NCBI GenBank assembly: GCA_025350465.1
Contig: JANXXU010000002.1
Coordinates: 124,001-188,000 of the forward strand
DNA: 64,000 nucleotides
Source: Alphaproteobacteria bacterium
GTDB lineage: Bacteria; Pseudomonadota; Alphaproteobacteria; Micropepsales; Micropepsaceae
Reading direction: 5' to 3'
The position numbers and the translations under genes are program-made. This document shows, in pieces, positions 17,242 to 26,299 of the stretch. Every line of letters begins with the position of its first letter. Positions within the stretch are counted from its first letter, which is position 1. The notes beneath the pieces were generated by a model. That model was not told the DNA's origin and searched no databases. It worked only from the letters and a program-made list of their open reading frames with translations.

Positions 17242-17868
17242 ATGCTGACGGGGATGGAAATCACCCTTGCGGTCCTGTCCCTACTGGGGACTGCCGTTTT
17301 CGCGGCGTCGGGCGCGCTTATCGCGGCCGAGCAGCGCTTCGACTTGATCGGCGCAACTTTCTTAAGTGTCGCGGCCGGTTTGGGCGGGGGAACGTTGGTC
17401 GATATTCTCGTCGGTGCGCAGGTACGCTGGCTCACCGCGCCCGAACCGCTTTGGACAGCGCTCTTGTCCGGTATCGTGGTGTTCGAGGCCACCCGTTTCG
17501 GCGCGCCACCGCGCCAAACTCTTGTTTGGGCCGACGCCGCGGGACTTGCCCTGTTCACCGCGACGGGGATCCAACGTCTCACGCCCATCGATTTCGATCC
17601 AGCAGTCACCGTCTTTCTAACAACAATCGGAGCAGCGGGCGGGGGCATCGTGAGAGACGTGATGGCAAACCGCTCCCCGCTGGTGTTCTCAGGTGAGATC
17701 TATGTAACCGCCTCACTCCTTGGCGCGCTTGTCTATTATGTCCTGAATCTCATGGGCGGCGGCGATGTCTGGCCGCTCGCCGCCGCGCTCGTTCTCACAT
17801 TCGCCGTGCGCGCCGCCGGAATCGTGTTTGCGATCCGTCTGCCGCCCGGCGGAATCGGACAGAGCTGA
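17242..17868 (+). CDS. TRIC-type cation channel family membrane protein (YicG-like)
   Basis: Inner-membrane protein of 208 residues with about seven membrane segments and two copies of the family repeat. The first holds GTAVFAASGALIAAEQRFDLIGATFLSVAAGLGGGTLVDILVG, the second GLALFTATGIQ...VTVFLTTIGAAGGGIVRDVMANRSPLVFSGEIY; the paired GGG(T/I)xRD motif is the signature of the UPF0126/TRIC family (PF03458). Prokaryotic members form trimeric potassium-permeable channels. ATG 17242 is used, though ATG 17254 directly after GGGG is possible. It is 80 bases after nadC and could be read through from the NAD operon, but no functional link is evident. Confidence 0.9.
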   Translation: MLTGMEITLAVLSLLGTAVFAASGALIAAEQRFDLIGATFLSVAAGLGGGTLVDILVGAQVRWLTAPEPLWTALLSGIVVFEATRFGAPPRQTLVWADAAGLALFTATGIQRLTPIDFDPAVTVFLTTIGAAGGGIVRDVMANRSPLVFSGEIYVTASLLGALVYYVLNLMGGGDVWPLAAALVLTFAVRAAGIVFAIRLPPGGIGQS

Positions 17869-17928
17869 CCGCCCTCAGACTCAAGAGCGCGCGGCAACGG
17901 CAACCGATGCGGCACGCGTCGACAGCCG

Positions 17929-18576
17929 TCATCTGCCGCTCGGCGTTGCATCCCAGGGAAAGCCGCCATAAACGTCGTCGGAATGCGGACCCGTGACCTT
18001 GTCGGTCTTGGCCTTTAGCGCGTCTTGACCGGTCGGCGGTTTGGGCTTCACCCAACCGCGGCGCGCGGCGGCTTCATCGATTGTGTAGCCCTGGTCGCCG
18101 GGCCCGAAGAGCGAGCCGGCATCCGGGTTGCCGAGGAGGCCGCGTTCGGGCAATGCGGCCAGGCCATTCATGACGACATCGCTGGGGCACAGACGTCCCG
18201 TCGCTTCGATGGTATCGGGGCGATTGGCACACCAATAACGGAATATCGCCTCGGCAGCGGAGCCACGCTCCGTCGTCATCTGCAACGGCACGCCAACGGG
18301 CCTGACAATGCGCGGACGAAAGCGCGGCATGATTGTAATCGAAATATCAGCGAGCGCACCGTCAAGCTTCGGCGGCGGCGGCGGCAACCGCACAAAAGCG
18401 AAGGGCACTTCGCGCGGCGGCTCTTGCTTTACGAAATCGATCGGCGGTGCGATCAGGTATCCGGCAAAGAGAGCAAGCAGGATGTGCAGAGCAATCGCGG
18501 CGGCCCAAGGCAGCGCGCGTCGGTTGACGAAATTCGGCATGCCGCCGGCCGATGCCGAGCGCGAAACCGCCCACAT
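17929..18576 (-). CDS. Hypothetical protein with one membrane anchor and proline-rich neck (TonB-like layout)
   Basis: About 215 residues. After a short basic start comes a single membrane segment (AAAIALHILLALFAGYLIAP), then an acidic and proline-rich stretch (PPREVPFAFVRLPPPPPKL) and a hydrophilic C-terminal part with two cysteines (WCANRP and GRLCPSD). This layout resembles TonB-like or other periplasmic-facing anchored proteins, but I see no TonB C-terminal domain. The start at 18576 follows AAAGG; MPNF twelve codons later is an alternative. The frame extends upstream into a palindromic repeat fragment, so the longer product is unlikely. Function unknown. Confidence 0.6.
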   Translation of the reverse strand: MWAVSRSASAGGMPNFVNRRALPWAAAIALHILLALFAGYLIAPPIDFVKQEPPREVPFAFVRLPPPPPKLDGALADISITIMPRFRPRIVRPVGVPLQMTTERGSAAEAIFRYWCANRPDTIEATGRLCPSDVVMNGLAALPERGLLGNPDAGSLFGPGDQGYTIDEAAARRGWVKPKPPTGQDALKAKTDKVTGPHSDDVYGGFPWDATPSGR

Positions 18577-18635
18577 CCTCAAGTCACCTTTGCACAGCGC
18601 CCGCACGCAAACCGGCAAACGAACCGGCTCGGACG

Positions 18636-18668
18636 CCCCCTTGCTCAAGCTAAGGGGTGAGGTGGGGA
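18636..18668. repeat. Short intergenic palindromic repeat fragment
   Basis: CCCCCTTGCTCAAGCTAAGG and the following GGTGAGGTGGGG form a small hairpin (CCCCTT against AAGGGG). Its C-rich and GAGGTGGGG blocks resemble the ends of the larger palindrome at 57334-57456, so it may be a degraded copy of the same intergenic element family. The match is by eye only. Confidence 0.4.
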
Positions 18669-18691
18669 ACCTCAAGACCGTGGGTCTGCGC

Positions 18692-20227
18692 CTATTTTAG
18701 CCATGTGGCGCAAGCGGCGGTCGTCCAGCCGTTACCGGTGAGGGCCAACGCTCCCTTGGCCTGATCATACCGCGTGCAGGGGCCAAAGATATCTTCGCGC
18801 GGTGTGATAAGGTGCCCGGCATCGATGTAGCTCGCGATATCGGCCGCGGCGTTGGCGACGCCCGACGTGCGCGCCGCTTCGGCGATGCGCGACGGCGTCA
18901 AGACCACGTTGGGATTCTGGCGCGCCTGCTCGATCAGCTCGGAGATGAGATCGGCAAGCGACTGTTTGTTGTTGGAGGCCTTCTTGATCTCCGCGTTCCA
19001 GTTCAGCGCGAGCAGCGCGCCGCGCTGATAGGGCAATTGCTGCAGCGTGCGATCGCTCCAGAACCCTTCAACGATTTTCGCGTTCGGTGCCTCACGCGCC
19101 GGCGACTTCAAATAGCCGGCAATGAAGCGCGTATTGACTTCCTCGGCCAGGCTCTTTGCGTCGAGCTCGTGCGTGCGGTAGGCGTTCATCAGGCTGAAAT
19201 AGTCGGTAAAGCCCTCGTTGAACCAGGCGAGCGCCGTCTCGGCACCCTCCATCTCCTGCCCCAACCGGTTCGGAATCCAGTAGTGCACCTGCTCGTGGTT
19301 CCACCACACTTTGAGCGAAGCGAGGCTTGCATTGGGTGTGGCGAAACCGAAGAAGCCATACGAGAACGCGGTGCCAAATACTGCCTGTCCGTGCGCCAGA
19401 GGTTCGGTGCCGGCGAGACTAACGAGGATCTGCGGCGGTCCAGGATCTTGGAATGCCTCGGCGGCGGCGGCCCGCGCCGCAGAGAACCTCGCAAGCAACG
19501 CTTGATCGCTCAACGCCCATTTGCCGCGCACCGCAAGGCGCACGACGCCATGCGCGTCCTTCGCCTCGCGCACGCGAAAGTCGCCGAGCGCTAAATTGGA
19601 ATTCCACAAAGCATCACAGCGCGCGGCGCGGATCGATTGATTTGCGGTCGCCCCGAACGCGGTAGCCAATGCCCAATTCTTGGGGAAATTTTCGAAGGTG
19701 ATTGCTATGTCGCAGAAGAGTGGCGGCACGGTCCGGATGTGCGGATCCAGGCCAAGGACACGGCCGGGCGCAATCTCAAACGACGGCAACATGGTTTGCA
19801 GCGCGCCGATAACCGTGTGCTCATTCACCGTTGGGCGAAACAAGCTCTTGGTGTCGCCGAAATTGGGCTCGCCGCTGTAGCCCTGAATGATTTCCCAGGC
19901 GAGCGTGATTTGCGCCGAAGGCACGTGGGTCAGGCGTCGCGTCTGGGGTTCGACGATCGGCGAGGCGAAGCTCGCGTTCTTGACCGTCAGCGACTTCAGG
20001 CCGCGCCAAAGCTCCTTCTCGCTCGCCCACTCGTTCGGCAGGTGGACAACGGTTTCGCCGCTCGCGCCACCCCGAAATGTGACGCTCATTGCGAGCGCAG
20101 GACGGTGCGCGACTTCCGCCCGGGAGATGACGAGTGTGAACGGGATTGTCTCGTCGGCACGCACCGGAAGCGAGGCGAACGCGCCGGCCATCGCGGCCAA
20201 TATCACTGCGATCGCCTTGGCCCGCAT
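18692..20227 (-). CDS. Secreted M61-like metallopeptidase
   Basis: Protein of 511 residues with a signal peptide ending near VRA-DET. The zinc site is visible as HEQVH (about residue 310) followed by the third ligand in WFNEGFTDYFS about 25 residues later, the HExxH...NEGFTDY pattern of the M61 glycyl aminopeptidase family. The N-terminal part is beta-rich as in that family; the usual C-terminal PDZ domain is not obvious. The start 20227 follows GGGGGAAAG and begins the signal peptide; a longer frame adds 12 codons. It probably trims peptides in the periplasm. Confidence 0.8.
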   Translation of the reverse strand: MRAKAIAVILAAMAGAFASLPVRADETIPFTLVISRAEVAHRPALAMSVTFRGGASGETVVHLPNEWASEKELWRGLKSLTVKNASFASPIVEPQTRRLTHVPSAQITLAWEIIQGYSGEPNFGDTKSLFRPTVNEHTVIGALQTMLPSFEIAPGRVLGLDPHIRTVPPLFCDIAITFENFPKNWALATAFGATANQSIRAARCDALWNSNLALGDFRVREAKDAHGVVRLAVRGKWALSDQALLARFSAARAAAAEAFQDPGPPQILVSLAGTEPLAHGQAVFGTAFSYGFFGFATPNASLASLKVWWNHEQVHYWIPNRLGQEMEGAETALAWFNEGFTDYFSLMNAYRTHELDAKSLAEEVNTRFIAGYLKSPAREAPNAKIVEGFWSDRTLQQLPYQRGALLALNWNAEIKKASNNKQSLADLISELIEQARQNPNVVLTPSRIAEAARTSGVANAAADIASYIDAGHLITPREDIFGPCTRYDQAKGALALTGNGWTTAACATWLK

Positions 20228-20362
20228 CTTTCCCCCGCCTTTTCGCGAACGCCTGTCTAACACAAGAGGCGGCGTGAACGAACGCAGCCCCGTTCAAGTT
20301 TGCGGGAAAAGCCGCCCGCCGCTAAGACAAGACACCGTCATTTCACACAGGAACTCAACCCC

Positions 20363-21223
20363 ATGACCATACAAACCCCGCCGGCGACGACGCGCCAGAC
20401 AATCTTCATAACCGGCGCGGCATCCGGCATGGGTCGTGAGACGGCAAAGCTCTTTGCGGTGAAGGGCTGGCTCGTCGGCGCGACCGACGTCAACGATGCC
20501 GGCCTGAAAACGCTTGAGCAGGAACTCGGTCACGATAATTGCTGGATCCGAAAGCTCGATGTTACCAACAAGGGCGACTTCGATGCGGCGCTGAACGAAT
20601 TCGCCAAGCGTGCGGGCGGGCGACTAGACCTCATGTTCAACAATGCGGGGATCGGGGAGTCCGGTTGGTTCGAGGACGTGCCCTACGACGCCGCGATGCG
20701 AGTGGTGCAGATCAATTTTGTCGGCGTCTTGAACGGGGTCTACGCGGCGTTGCCATTCCTCAAGAAGACCCCGAACTCGCTGTTGTTCACGACATCGTCG
20801 TCATCGGCGACCTACGGCATGCCGCGCATTGCGGTTTATGCCGCGACCAAACACGCGGTGAAAGGATTGACCGAGGCGCTGTCGGTCGAGTTCAAGCGGC
20901 ATGGCGTCCGTGTCGCCGACGTCCTACCCGGCTTGATCGACACGGCCATCTTGCGCTCGACGCCCAACCGCTCGGGCGACGCGCCGAAGCCGAGCGAGGA
21001 CGAGTTCTATGCGCGTGTGCCGAAGAAGGGCATGTTTCGGCTGATGCCCGCCGACAGCGTCGCCAAGTGCGTGTGGGAGGCCTATCACGGCACCAAGCTG
21101 CACTATTATGTCCCGGCTGAGGTTGCGTGGATCGACCGCATCAAAGGCTTTGCGCCGAATTTCATCCGCAACCGGATCATGAAACTGCTCCCGGGCCTCG
21201 ATCCGAACGCGGCGCAGAAGTAG
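20363..21223 (+). CDS. Short-chain dehydrogenase/reductase
   Basis: NAD(P)-dependent oxidoreductase of 286 residues. Classical SDR motifs: TGAASGMGRETA cofactor loop (about 17-28), LDVTNKGDF, NNAGIG (about 93-98), TTSSSSATYG, and the catalytic YAATKHAVKGL with its Ser-Tyr-Lys set; PGLIDT follows. A C-terminal extension after about residue 240 (WEAYHGTKLHYYVPAEVAWIDRI) is seen in SDRs of the DltE/YqjQ-like type. Substrate unknown. The ATG at 20363 follows AGGA at 20348; the codons upstream are not supported. It is convergent with the sulfatase gene ten bases downstream. Confidence 0.9.
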   Translation: MTIQTPPATTRQTIFITGAASGMGRETAKLFAVKGWLVGATDVNDAGLKTLEQELGHDNCWIRKLDVTNKGDFDAALNEFAKRAGGRLDLMFNNAGIGESGWFEDVPYDAAMRVVQINFVGVLNGVYAALPFLKKTPNSLLFTTSSSSATYGMPRIAVYAATKHAVKGLTEALSVEFKRHGVRVADVLPGLIDTAILRSTPNRSGDAPKPSEDEFYARVPKKGMFRLMPADSVAKCVWEAYHGTKLHYYVPAEVAWIDRIKGFAPNFIRNRIMKLLPGLDPNAAQK

Positions 21224-21233
21224 CGACACCCAC

Positions 21234-22754
21234 TCACGCGCCCTGGCCCAGCACCTTCTTCGGCGGGAAGCGGCGGAAGGTCGAGAGGTGGCTGCGGATG
21301 CCGTATTGGAAGGCGTCGAGATAGGCGAGCTTGCGGGTCAGATAATTGTGCTGCTCTTTGGGGTCGAGATAGAGATTGTAGAGGCGCGCGTAGGCGAAGC
21401 GCTCGAGCACACCGGTGAAGCCGCCTGGCCCCGCCGCATCGGTCGCGTTGTCGCTCGTTGCGTTGAGCAGCATCTTGTATTCGCCGCACCGCAGGCCTGA
21501 GAACGTCTCGGCGAGCCAATAATAGTGAAACTTGCGGTTCGACAATCCGTCAGGCGCCAGCAGGAACGAGCTCTGATCGACCCCGTCGATGTAGCGGTCT
21601 TTGGGCATGCGCTCGCCTTCGCCCGCGAAGCCCAGCAACGTCGGCATGATGTCGTTGAAATCGAAGATTCCATCACTCTGGCGCTCGTCGATGACGCCTG
21701 GCCACATGATCAAGCCCGGCACGCGCACGCCGCCTTCCCAGGTCGAGCCCTTGGCGCAGCGAAACGGCGTGAAGGCAGAATCGGGCCAAGTCTCCATATG
21801 CGGTCCGTTGTCGGAGGAAACGAAGATGATCGTGTCTTCGAGCTGGCCGGTCTCGCGCAGCGTTTCGATGAGGCGGCCCATGATGGCATCGAGCTCGAGC
21901 ATCGTGTCCTTGTAGGGATGTTTCGCCGGCGACTTACCCAGAAAATCTTCGTGCGGGTAGTTGTCGAAATGGGCGCCGCGCGTGCAGTGATAGAGTAACC
22001 ACGGCTGATCGCCCGTCGCCTTTTCGCGAATGAAATTGGATGAGTATTGGCACCATTTCTCGTCGAGCAGCGAGAGCACGGGGATCGTCACCTCCTCGAC
22101 GTTTTCGGTCTTGCCGCCCTTCTTCGCGTGCACGAAGCATTTGTTGAAGGCCATGTTCTTGACCCATTCGGTGCGCGCCTCCGAATAGACGATCTCAGGA
22201 AAGAAATGCGGATCGCGCCATTCGGTGTACATGTCGGAGACCGAGAGGAAGCCGTAGAAATCGTCGAAGCCGACGTTGTGGGGCTGCGAGGCCTCGTTCT
22301 CGCCGACGTGCCATTTGCCGACGGCTTGCGTCGCGTAACCGGCGGCGCCGAGCAGCTCCGGCAACGTCACCTCGCCTTGCAGTCCGCCGGGCTCGCCATA
22401 CATCGGCGGGCGATGCAGTCCGTGACGATTGGGGACGCGGCCCGTGAGCAAAGTCGCGCGCGACGGCGAACACGACGGCTCGGAGTAACAGGAGGTCAGC
22501 TGCAAGCCGCGGCGCGCGACCTTGTCGAAGTTCGGCGTCGGCGCGCCGACGGCTACGCCGCCACCGTAACAACCGAAATCGCCCCACCCGACGTCGTCCA
22601 TCAGGAAGATCAGGAAGTTGGGCTTGCGCTTGCGGCGTTTGAGATGATCGGCGAGTTTGGCCCGCGCAGTTTCGATCTGGGATTTGTGGTGGAAGGCCGG
22701 CTCTAGGTGGTCGGCTGTGCGAACGGTGGCGGCAGCAATCGGATCGAAGGACAT
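21234..22754 (-). CDS. Type I sulfatase (arylsulfatase-like)
   Basis: Protein of 506 residues of the alkaline phosphatase superfamily. The formylglycine signature CSPSRATLLTGR starts at Cys95, metal ligands are in FLMDDVGWGDFG (Asp53-Asp54) and the SSDNGPH region, and GKWHVGENE and KGSTWEGGVRVPGLIMWPG are as in arylsulfatases. Cys-type formylglycine formation requires an FGE enzyme encoded elsewhere. No signal peptide is evident: the N terminus is a long hydrophilic stretch before the fold starts near residue 44, so location is uncertain. Start 22754 follows AGGAGCG. Substrate unknown; a possible link to the TPR-sulfotransferase at 36955 is speculation. Confidence 0.9.
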   Translation of the reverse strand: MSFDPIAAATVRTADHLEPAFHHKSQIETARAKLADHLKRRKRKPNFLIFLMDDVGWGDFGCYGGGVAVGAPTPNFDKVARRGLQLTSCYSEPSCSPSRATLLTGRVPNRHGLHRPPMYGEPGGLQGEVTLPELLGAAGYATQAVGKWHVGENEASQPHNVGFDDFYGFLSVSDMYTEWRDPHFFPEIVYSEARTEWVKNMAFNKCFVHAKKGGKTENVEEVTIPVLSLLDEKWCQYSSNFIREKATGDQPWLLYHCTRGAHFDNYPHEDFLGKSPAKHPYKDTMLELDAIMGRLIETLRETGQLEDTIIFVSSDNGPHMETWPDSAFTPFRCAKGSTWEGGVRVPGLIMWPGVIDERQSDGIFDFNDIMPTLLGFAGEGERMPKDRYIDGVDQSSFLLAPDGLSNRKFHYYWLAETFSGLRCGEYKMLLNATSDNATDAAGPGGFTGVLERFAYARLYNLYLDPKEQHNYLTRKLAYLDAFQYGIRSHLSTFRRFPPKKVLGQGA

Positions 22755-22884
22755 GGGGCGCGCTCCTAATGATTGGCGCACCGTATGATCTAGAGGATGT
22801 TCTGACCAGACGCGGTCAAACCGCAGGCGCGACGTGGCGGCAACGCGTGAAGGGGCCGCAAGGGCAGCAAAAAAACGCTAACCG

Positions 22885-23652
22885 TCACGCTTTGACAATC
22901 CAACCCTGGCTTGGCCATTCCTCATAGGCTGCAATTTTTTGCGCGATGTCGCGGCCATAGAAGCGATCGGTGATGTGCAACGCAAGATCGATGCCAGCCG
23001 TCAGGCCGGTCGCGGTCGCGATGTTGCCGGCCTCGACCAGACGGACGCCGCGGATCAGCTTCACCTTTGGGAATTTCTTTTCAAACGCATCGTACGCAAT
23101 ACGGTTCGTGGTCGCCGATTTTCCATCGAGCAAACCTGCTTTGCCGAGGAGGAACGCGCCCGTGCAAACCGACGCGGTCAGTTCGGCCTTAGACGCCGTG
23201 CGGCGAATCCACTCGAGCTTGCGCGCGTCGTCGCCGCCTTGCGCGCCGACCATCAAGATACGCGGCGGCGGCGCATCTTCGAATGTATAGTCGGGTATGA
23301 CACGCAGACCGCTGCGCGGGTTGGTACCCATAGCCAGGCGACTATCATCGCAGATGATCGGCTCGCGCGTCGCCGCAACCGAATACACGTCGAAGCCCGC
23401 GCAGCCAGCGTAGACGACACTGCTGAGCACCTCCCAGGGGCCGGCAAAATCGATGAGCGTCGCGCCTTCGCCTAGCAACACGGCAACCGGGATCCCCTGC
23501 TGCCCTGCCTGGGCTGGGGCGTGCGGCATACCCGGCGATGAAGTGGCCGCCATGACCTTTGGCGCCGCGAGGCCGCCGGCCAGCAACGCAACACTCGCAA
23601 GCCAACCGCGGCGTGTCCAGCGTTGGGGCGTCAAATTCGATTCCACCTTCAT
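22885..23652 (-). CDS. Exported DJ-1/PfpI-family protein with Tat-like signal
   Basis: Protein of 255 residues. The N terminus has a twin-arginine pattern (WTRRGWLAS) followed by a hydrophobic stretch and Ala-Met-Ala cleavage site, so Tat export after folding is likely. The mature part is a class I glutamine-amidotransferase-like DJ-1/PfpI domain: IPVAVLLGEGATLIDFAGPWEVL, then the nucleophile elbow SVCTGAFLLG with Cys163, and TNRIAYDAFEKKFP. Relatives include the isonitrile hydratase-like and AraC-N domains. It lies divergent from a GlxA-type regulator whose sensor domain is a paralogue of it, 151 bases away. AGGAG precedes the ATG. The reaction is unknown. Confidence 0.85.
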   Translation of the reverse strand: MKVESNLTPQRWTRRGWLASVALLAGGLAAPKVMAATSSPGMPHAPAQAGQQGIPVAVLLGEGATLIDFAGPWEVLSSVVYAGCAGFDVYSVAATREPIICDDSRLAMGTNPRSGLRVIPDYTFEDAPPPRILMVGAQGGDDARKLEWIRRTASKAELTASVCTGAFLLGKAGLLDGKSATTNRIAYDAFEKKFPKVKLIRGVRLVEAGNIATATGLTAGIDLALHITDRFYGRDIAQKIAAYEEWPSQGWIVKA

Positions 23653-23803
23653 TGCAGACTCCTAGAAACCCTCAATGATCATAAGGACGCCACTAGATGT
23701 GCGTTATGACTAATACCCGACGTTTGCGGACTCGAGCGCCGTTCAGCGCTTCGCGAGGCGGCGGGTGGCTACTAGGGTGCCCACGTCGTCGCAGGATCTG
23801 AAG

Positions 23804-24769
23804 ATGAGCGTCAAGACAATCGGCTTTGTCGGATACGAACAAGTGACTGCGCTTGATGTCATCGGTCCGCTCGAGGCATTTCAGTGCGCGAACGCGGCGC
23901 TCGACGACGACAAGCCTGCATATCGCACGATCATTCTCAGCGCGAACGGCAAACCCTTCACGTCTGAGACGGGCGTGACGATTGCCGCCGATCGCAGCTT
24001 TGAGAGCGCGCCGCCCTTCGACACGATCATCGTACCCGGTGGTGCAGGCTTGCGCGTCGCGAACATTGCCGACCCCGTCGCAGCATTCCTGCGATCGAGA
24101 AACGCTCGCACGCGGCGTATGGTGTCTGTGTGCACGGGAATCTATGCGTTCGGCGTTGCCGGTCTGCTCCACGGCAAGAACGCGACGACGCACTGGCGCT
24201 TCGCCGGAGATGTGAAACGGCGATTTCCAGACGTTCGGCTGGATGCGGATGCGTTGTTCTTGCGCGACGGCTCGTATTATTCGTCGGGCGGCATCACCGC
24301 GGGAATCGACTTGACCTTGTCGCTAATCGAAAGCGATTTGGGCGAGCGCGTCGCGCTGTCCGTGGCGCGCGAATTGATCGTTTATCTCAAACGGCCTGGC
24401 GGCCAGTTGCAGTTTTCCGAGCCGTTGCAGTTTCAGACGAGGGCCCTCGACCGCTTCGCCGACTTGGCACATTGGATCGTTCGCAATCTAAAGAGTGACA
24501 TCACTGTTGAAGCGCTGGCCAACCGGGCCGGGGTCGGCGCGCGCCATTTTAGCCGGCGGTTCAAGGCGACCTTCGGCGTGACGCCCGCAGCATACGTCGA
24601 GCAACTGCGTCTCGACGAAGCCCGCCGCCGGTTGCTGGCCAAAACCTGCACCGTCGATAGCGCCGCGGCCTCGGTCGGCTATGCCAGCAGTGACGCCTTC
24701 CGGCGCGCCTTCGAACGTAAATTCGGCATCGCGCCGAGCCTGTTTCGCAAACGCTTCTCGGTGCGATAG
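23804..24769 (+). CDS. GlxA-type AraC regulator with DJ-1/PfpI sensor domain
   Basis: Transcription factor of 321 residues. The N-terminal DJ-1/PfpI domain holds TIGFVGYEQVTALDVIGPLEAF, IIVPGG and SVCTGIYAFGVAGLL with the nucleophile-position Cys110; the C-terminal AraC domain (about 225-318) has two helix-turn-helix units, EALANRAGVGARHFSRRF and SAAASVGYASSDAFRRAFERKFGIAPS. ATG 23804 lies behind AGGATCTG; the frame continues upstream without similarity. It is divergent from the exported DJ-1 gene, which is its likeliest target; the 3' end is seven bases from the convergent NTF2-like gene. Ligand unknown. Confidence 0.9.
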   Translation: MSVKTIGFVGYEQVTALDVIGPLEAFQCANAALDDDKPAYRTIILSANGKPFTSETGVTIAADRSFESAPPFDTIIVPGGAGLRVANIADPVAAFLRSRNARTRRMVSVCTGIYAFGVAGLLHGKNATTHWRFAGDVKRRFPDVRLDADALFLRDGSYYSSGGITAGIDLTLSLIESDLGERVALSVARELIVYLKRPGGQLQFSEPLQFQTRALDRFADLAHWIVRNLKSDITVEALANRAGVGARHFSRRFKATFGVTPAAYVEQLRLDEARRRLLAKTCTVDSAAASVGYASSDAFRRAFERKFGIAPSLFRKRFSVR

Positions 24770-24776
24770 CCGCGCC

Positions 24777-25496
24777 CTATTTCTCTTTCGTCCACAGCAC
24801 GTCGCGGCCGTCGCGGCGGTCGGCGAAACCGGTGACGCGGCCATGCGCGTCACGCAGGATAATTTTGCGCGAGCGCGGTTGGCCGGGCGTGAAGAGCACA
24901 TCGCTCGCTTCGATCGCGAGCATCACGGGATCGCGACCAGAACGCTGACCGATCAGCTTGTCCCCGTCGCGGCGCAGCGTGTAGGCGATCTCCGGATTGA
25001 GGCGATACGTGCCGATATATTCGTCAAGGCGCGCGGGCGGCAGCTCGATGGCGGCCGGATCGATGAGCATTACATGGACTTGCCCGGCGACAAGCTTCCA
25101 GCCCTCTCTCGTCCGCCGCCATGTTTCGAGCGAACGATATTCGGCCCTTAGGGCATGGCCGAAATAATTCTCGCTCTCGTGATCGTCGACATGCAGCACC
25201 GCGGTGTCGCCAAAGACATGAAGATCGACGACCTCGGCTTTGATCGAGCCCGAGATTCCAGCGGGCAGCGGTTTGATCTGCTCGAGCAATTCCGCCTTCG
25301 TGGTCACGTTGCCTTCTTCATCGATATAGACAACCTGAGGATCGAGATATTTGTCCCAAACCTTCGAGTTGCCGTAGGTGACCGCGTCCATCAGCTCCTG
25401 CGCCTGGCGGCGCAAAATCGCCCCATCGTCTTCGACGGCGAACGCAGGCACGATTGATCCAAGGATCGACGCAAGGAAGAAGACGTGGCGAATCAT
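24777..25496 (-). CDS. Secreted protein with SnoaL/NTF2-like domain and C-terminal DUF3471-like region
   Basis: Protein of 239 residues with a signal peptide (IRHVFFLASILGSIVPAFA). The N-terminal half reads as an NTF2-like cone (QELMDAVTYGNSKVWDKYLDPQVVYIDEEGNVTTKAELLEQIKPLP, then VHVFGDTAVLHVDDHES and LETWRRTREGWKLVAGQ) of the DUF4440/SnoaL kind. The C-terminal part (LDEYIGTYRLNPEIAYTLRRDGDKLIGQ) resembles the beta module DUF3471 found after serine hydrolases. No catalytic residues are evident. Start 25496 follows AAAGGTCG; the frame is open 53 codons upstream without a signal peptide. Confidence 0.8.
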   Translation of the reverse strand: MIRHVFFLASILGSIVPAFAVEDDGAILRRQAQELMDAVTYGNSKVWDKYLDPQVVYIDEEGNVTTKAELLEQIKPLPAGISGSIKAEVVDLHVFGDTAVLHVDDHESENYFGHALRAEYRSLETWRRTREGWKLVAGQVHVMLIDPAAIELPPARLDEYIGTYRLNPEIAYTLRRDGDKLIGQRSGRDPVMLAIEASDVLFTPGQPRSRKIILRDAHGRVTGFADRRDGRDVLWTKEK

Positions 25497-25600
25497 AGAC
25501 TGCGACCTTTGATCTTGCGGCACTGCGTATTGCAGAACGGCGTGCCGGGCGTCTTGAACGCAATTGACATTGCAGGCGATGATCCCCTTCGGGATTAGAC

Positions 25601-26299
25601 ATGAAGCCGAAAAGGCAACCGTTTCTGCGCGAAGTCCGACCCGGGCGAGAGGCATTGCCTGCGGGTGTCGCCATGCCGCGCCACCGGCACATCGAGGCCT
25701 ATGCGCTTGTCGTCATCGCGGGCACGCTCGAACAAGTGAGCTATGCGGGGCGCGTGCGGCTATGCACCGGCGAGATGTTGGTACAGCCGACGCTCGACTG
25801 CCATTCGAACTTCACCAGCGGTGCGCAGGTCTTGCGCCTCGCCTGGCCGGTCGTCGACACCTTGGGCGGTGTCTATCGGCTCGACGATCTCGACGCAATC
25901 GTGCGCACAGCCGAGCGCGATACCGACGAGGCGAGCTTATTCGCGCAAGCGACGGCCGTGCGACAGATGCAGCGCGGTGACACGAACGCCTTTGACTGGC
26001 CCGATCAGCTCGCGCGCGATCTCGCCGGCGGCCGCGTACACCGCTTGCGCAGCTGGGCGAGCGTCAACGGCCTTGAACCTGAATCGGTGTCGCGCGGATT
26101 TGCGCGCGCCTATGGCGTCGGACCGGCGCAGTTCGCGCGTGAACTCAAGGCGCGTGCGGCGTGGCTGCAAATCGCGCGAACGCGTGCGCCGCTCGCGGCG
26201 ATCGCTGCCGATACCGGATTTGCCGATCAGGCGCATATGACGCGCAGCGTGAAAACACTCACCGGCGCGCCGCCGGGTGCATGGCGTGCAAGTCGGTGA
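25601..26299 (+). CDS. AraC-family transcriptional regulator with cupin-like N terminus
   Basis: Protein of 232 residues. The first half has a cupin feel (ALPAGVAMPRHRHIEAYALVVIAGTLEQVSYAGRVRLCTGEMLVQP, with clustered His), and the second half is an AraC DNA-binding domain: WASVNGLEPESVSRGFARAYGVGPAQFARELKARAAWLQIARTRAPLAAIAADTGFADQAHMTRSVKTLTGAPPGAWR. The ligand is unknown. It is followed by, and overlaps by 19 bases, the endonuclease III-like gene, so both are likely one transcript; a DNA repair link for the regulator is not otherwise supported. Confidence 0.85.
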   Translation: MKPKRQPFLREVRPGREALPAGVAMPRHRHIEAYALVVIAGTLEQVSYAGRVRLCTGEMLVQPTLDCHSNFTSGAQVLRLAWPVVDTLGGVYRLDDLDAIVRTAERDTDEASLFAQATAVRQMQRGDTNAFDWPDQLARDLAGGRVHRLRSWASVNGLEPESVSRGFARAYGVGPAQFARELKARAAWLQIARTRAPLAAIAADTGFADQAHMTRSVKTLTGAPPGAWRASR

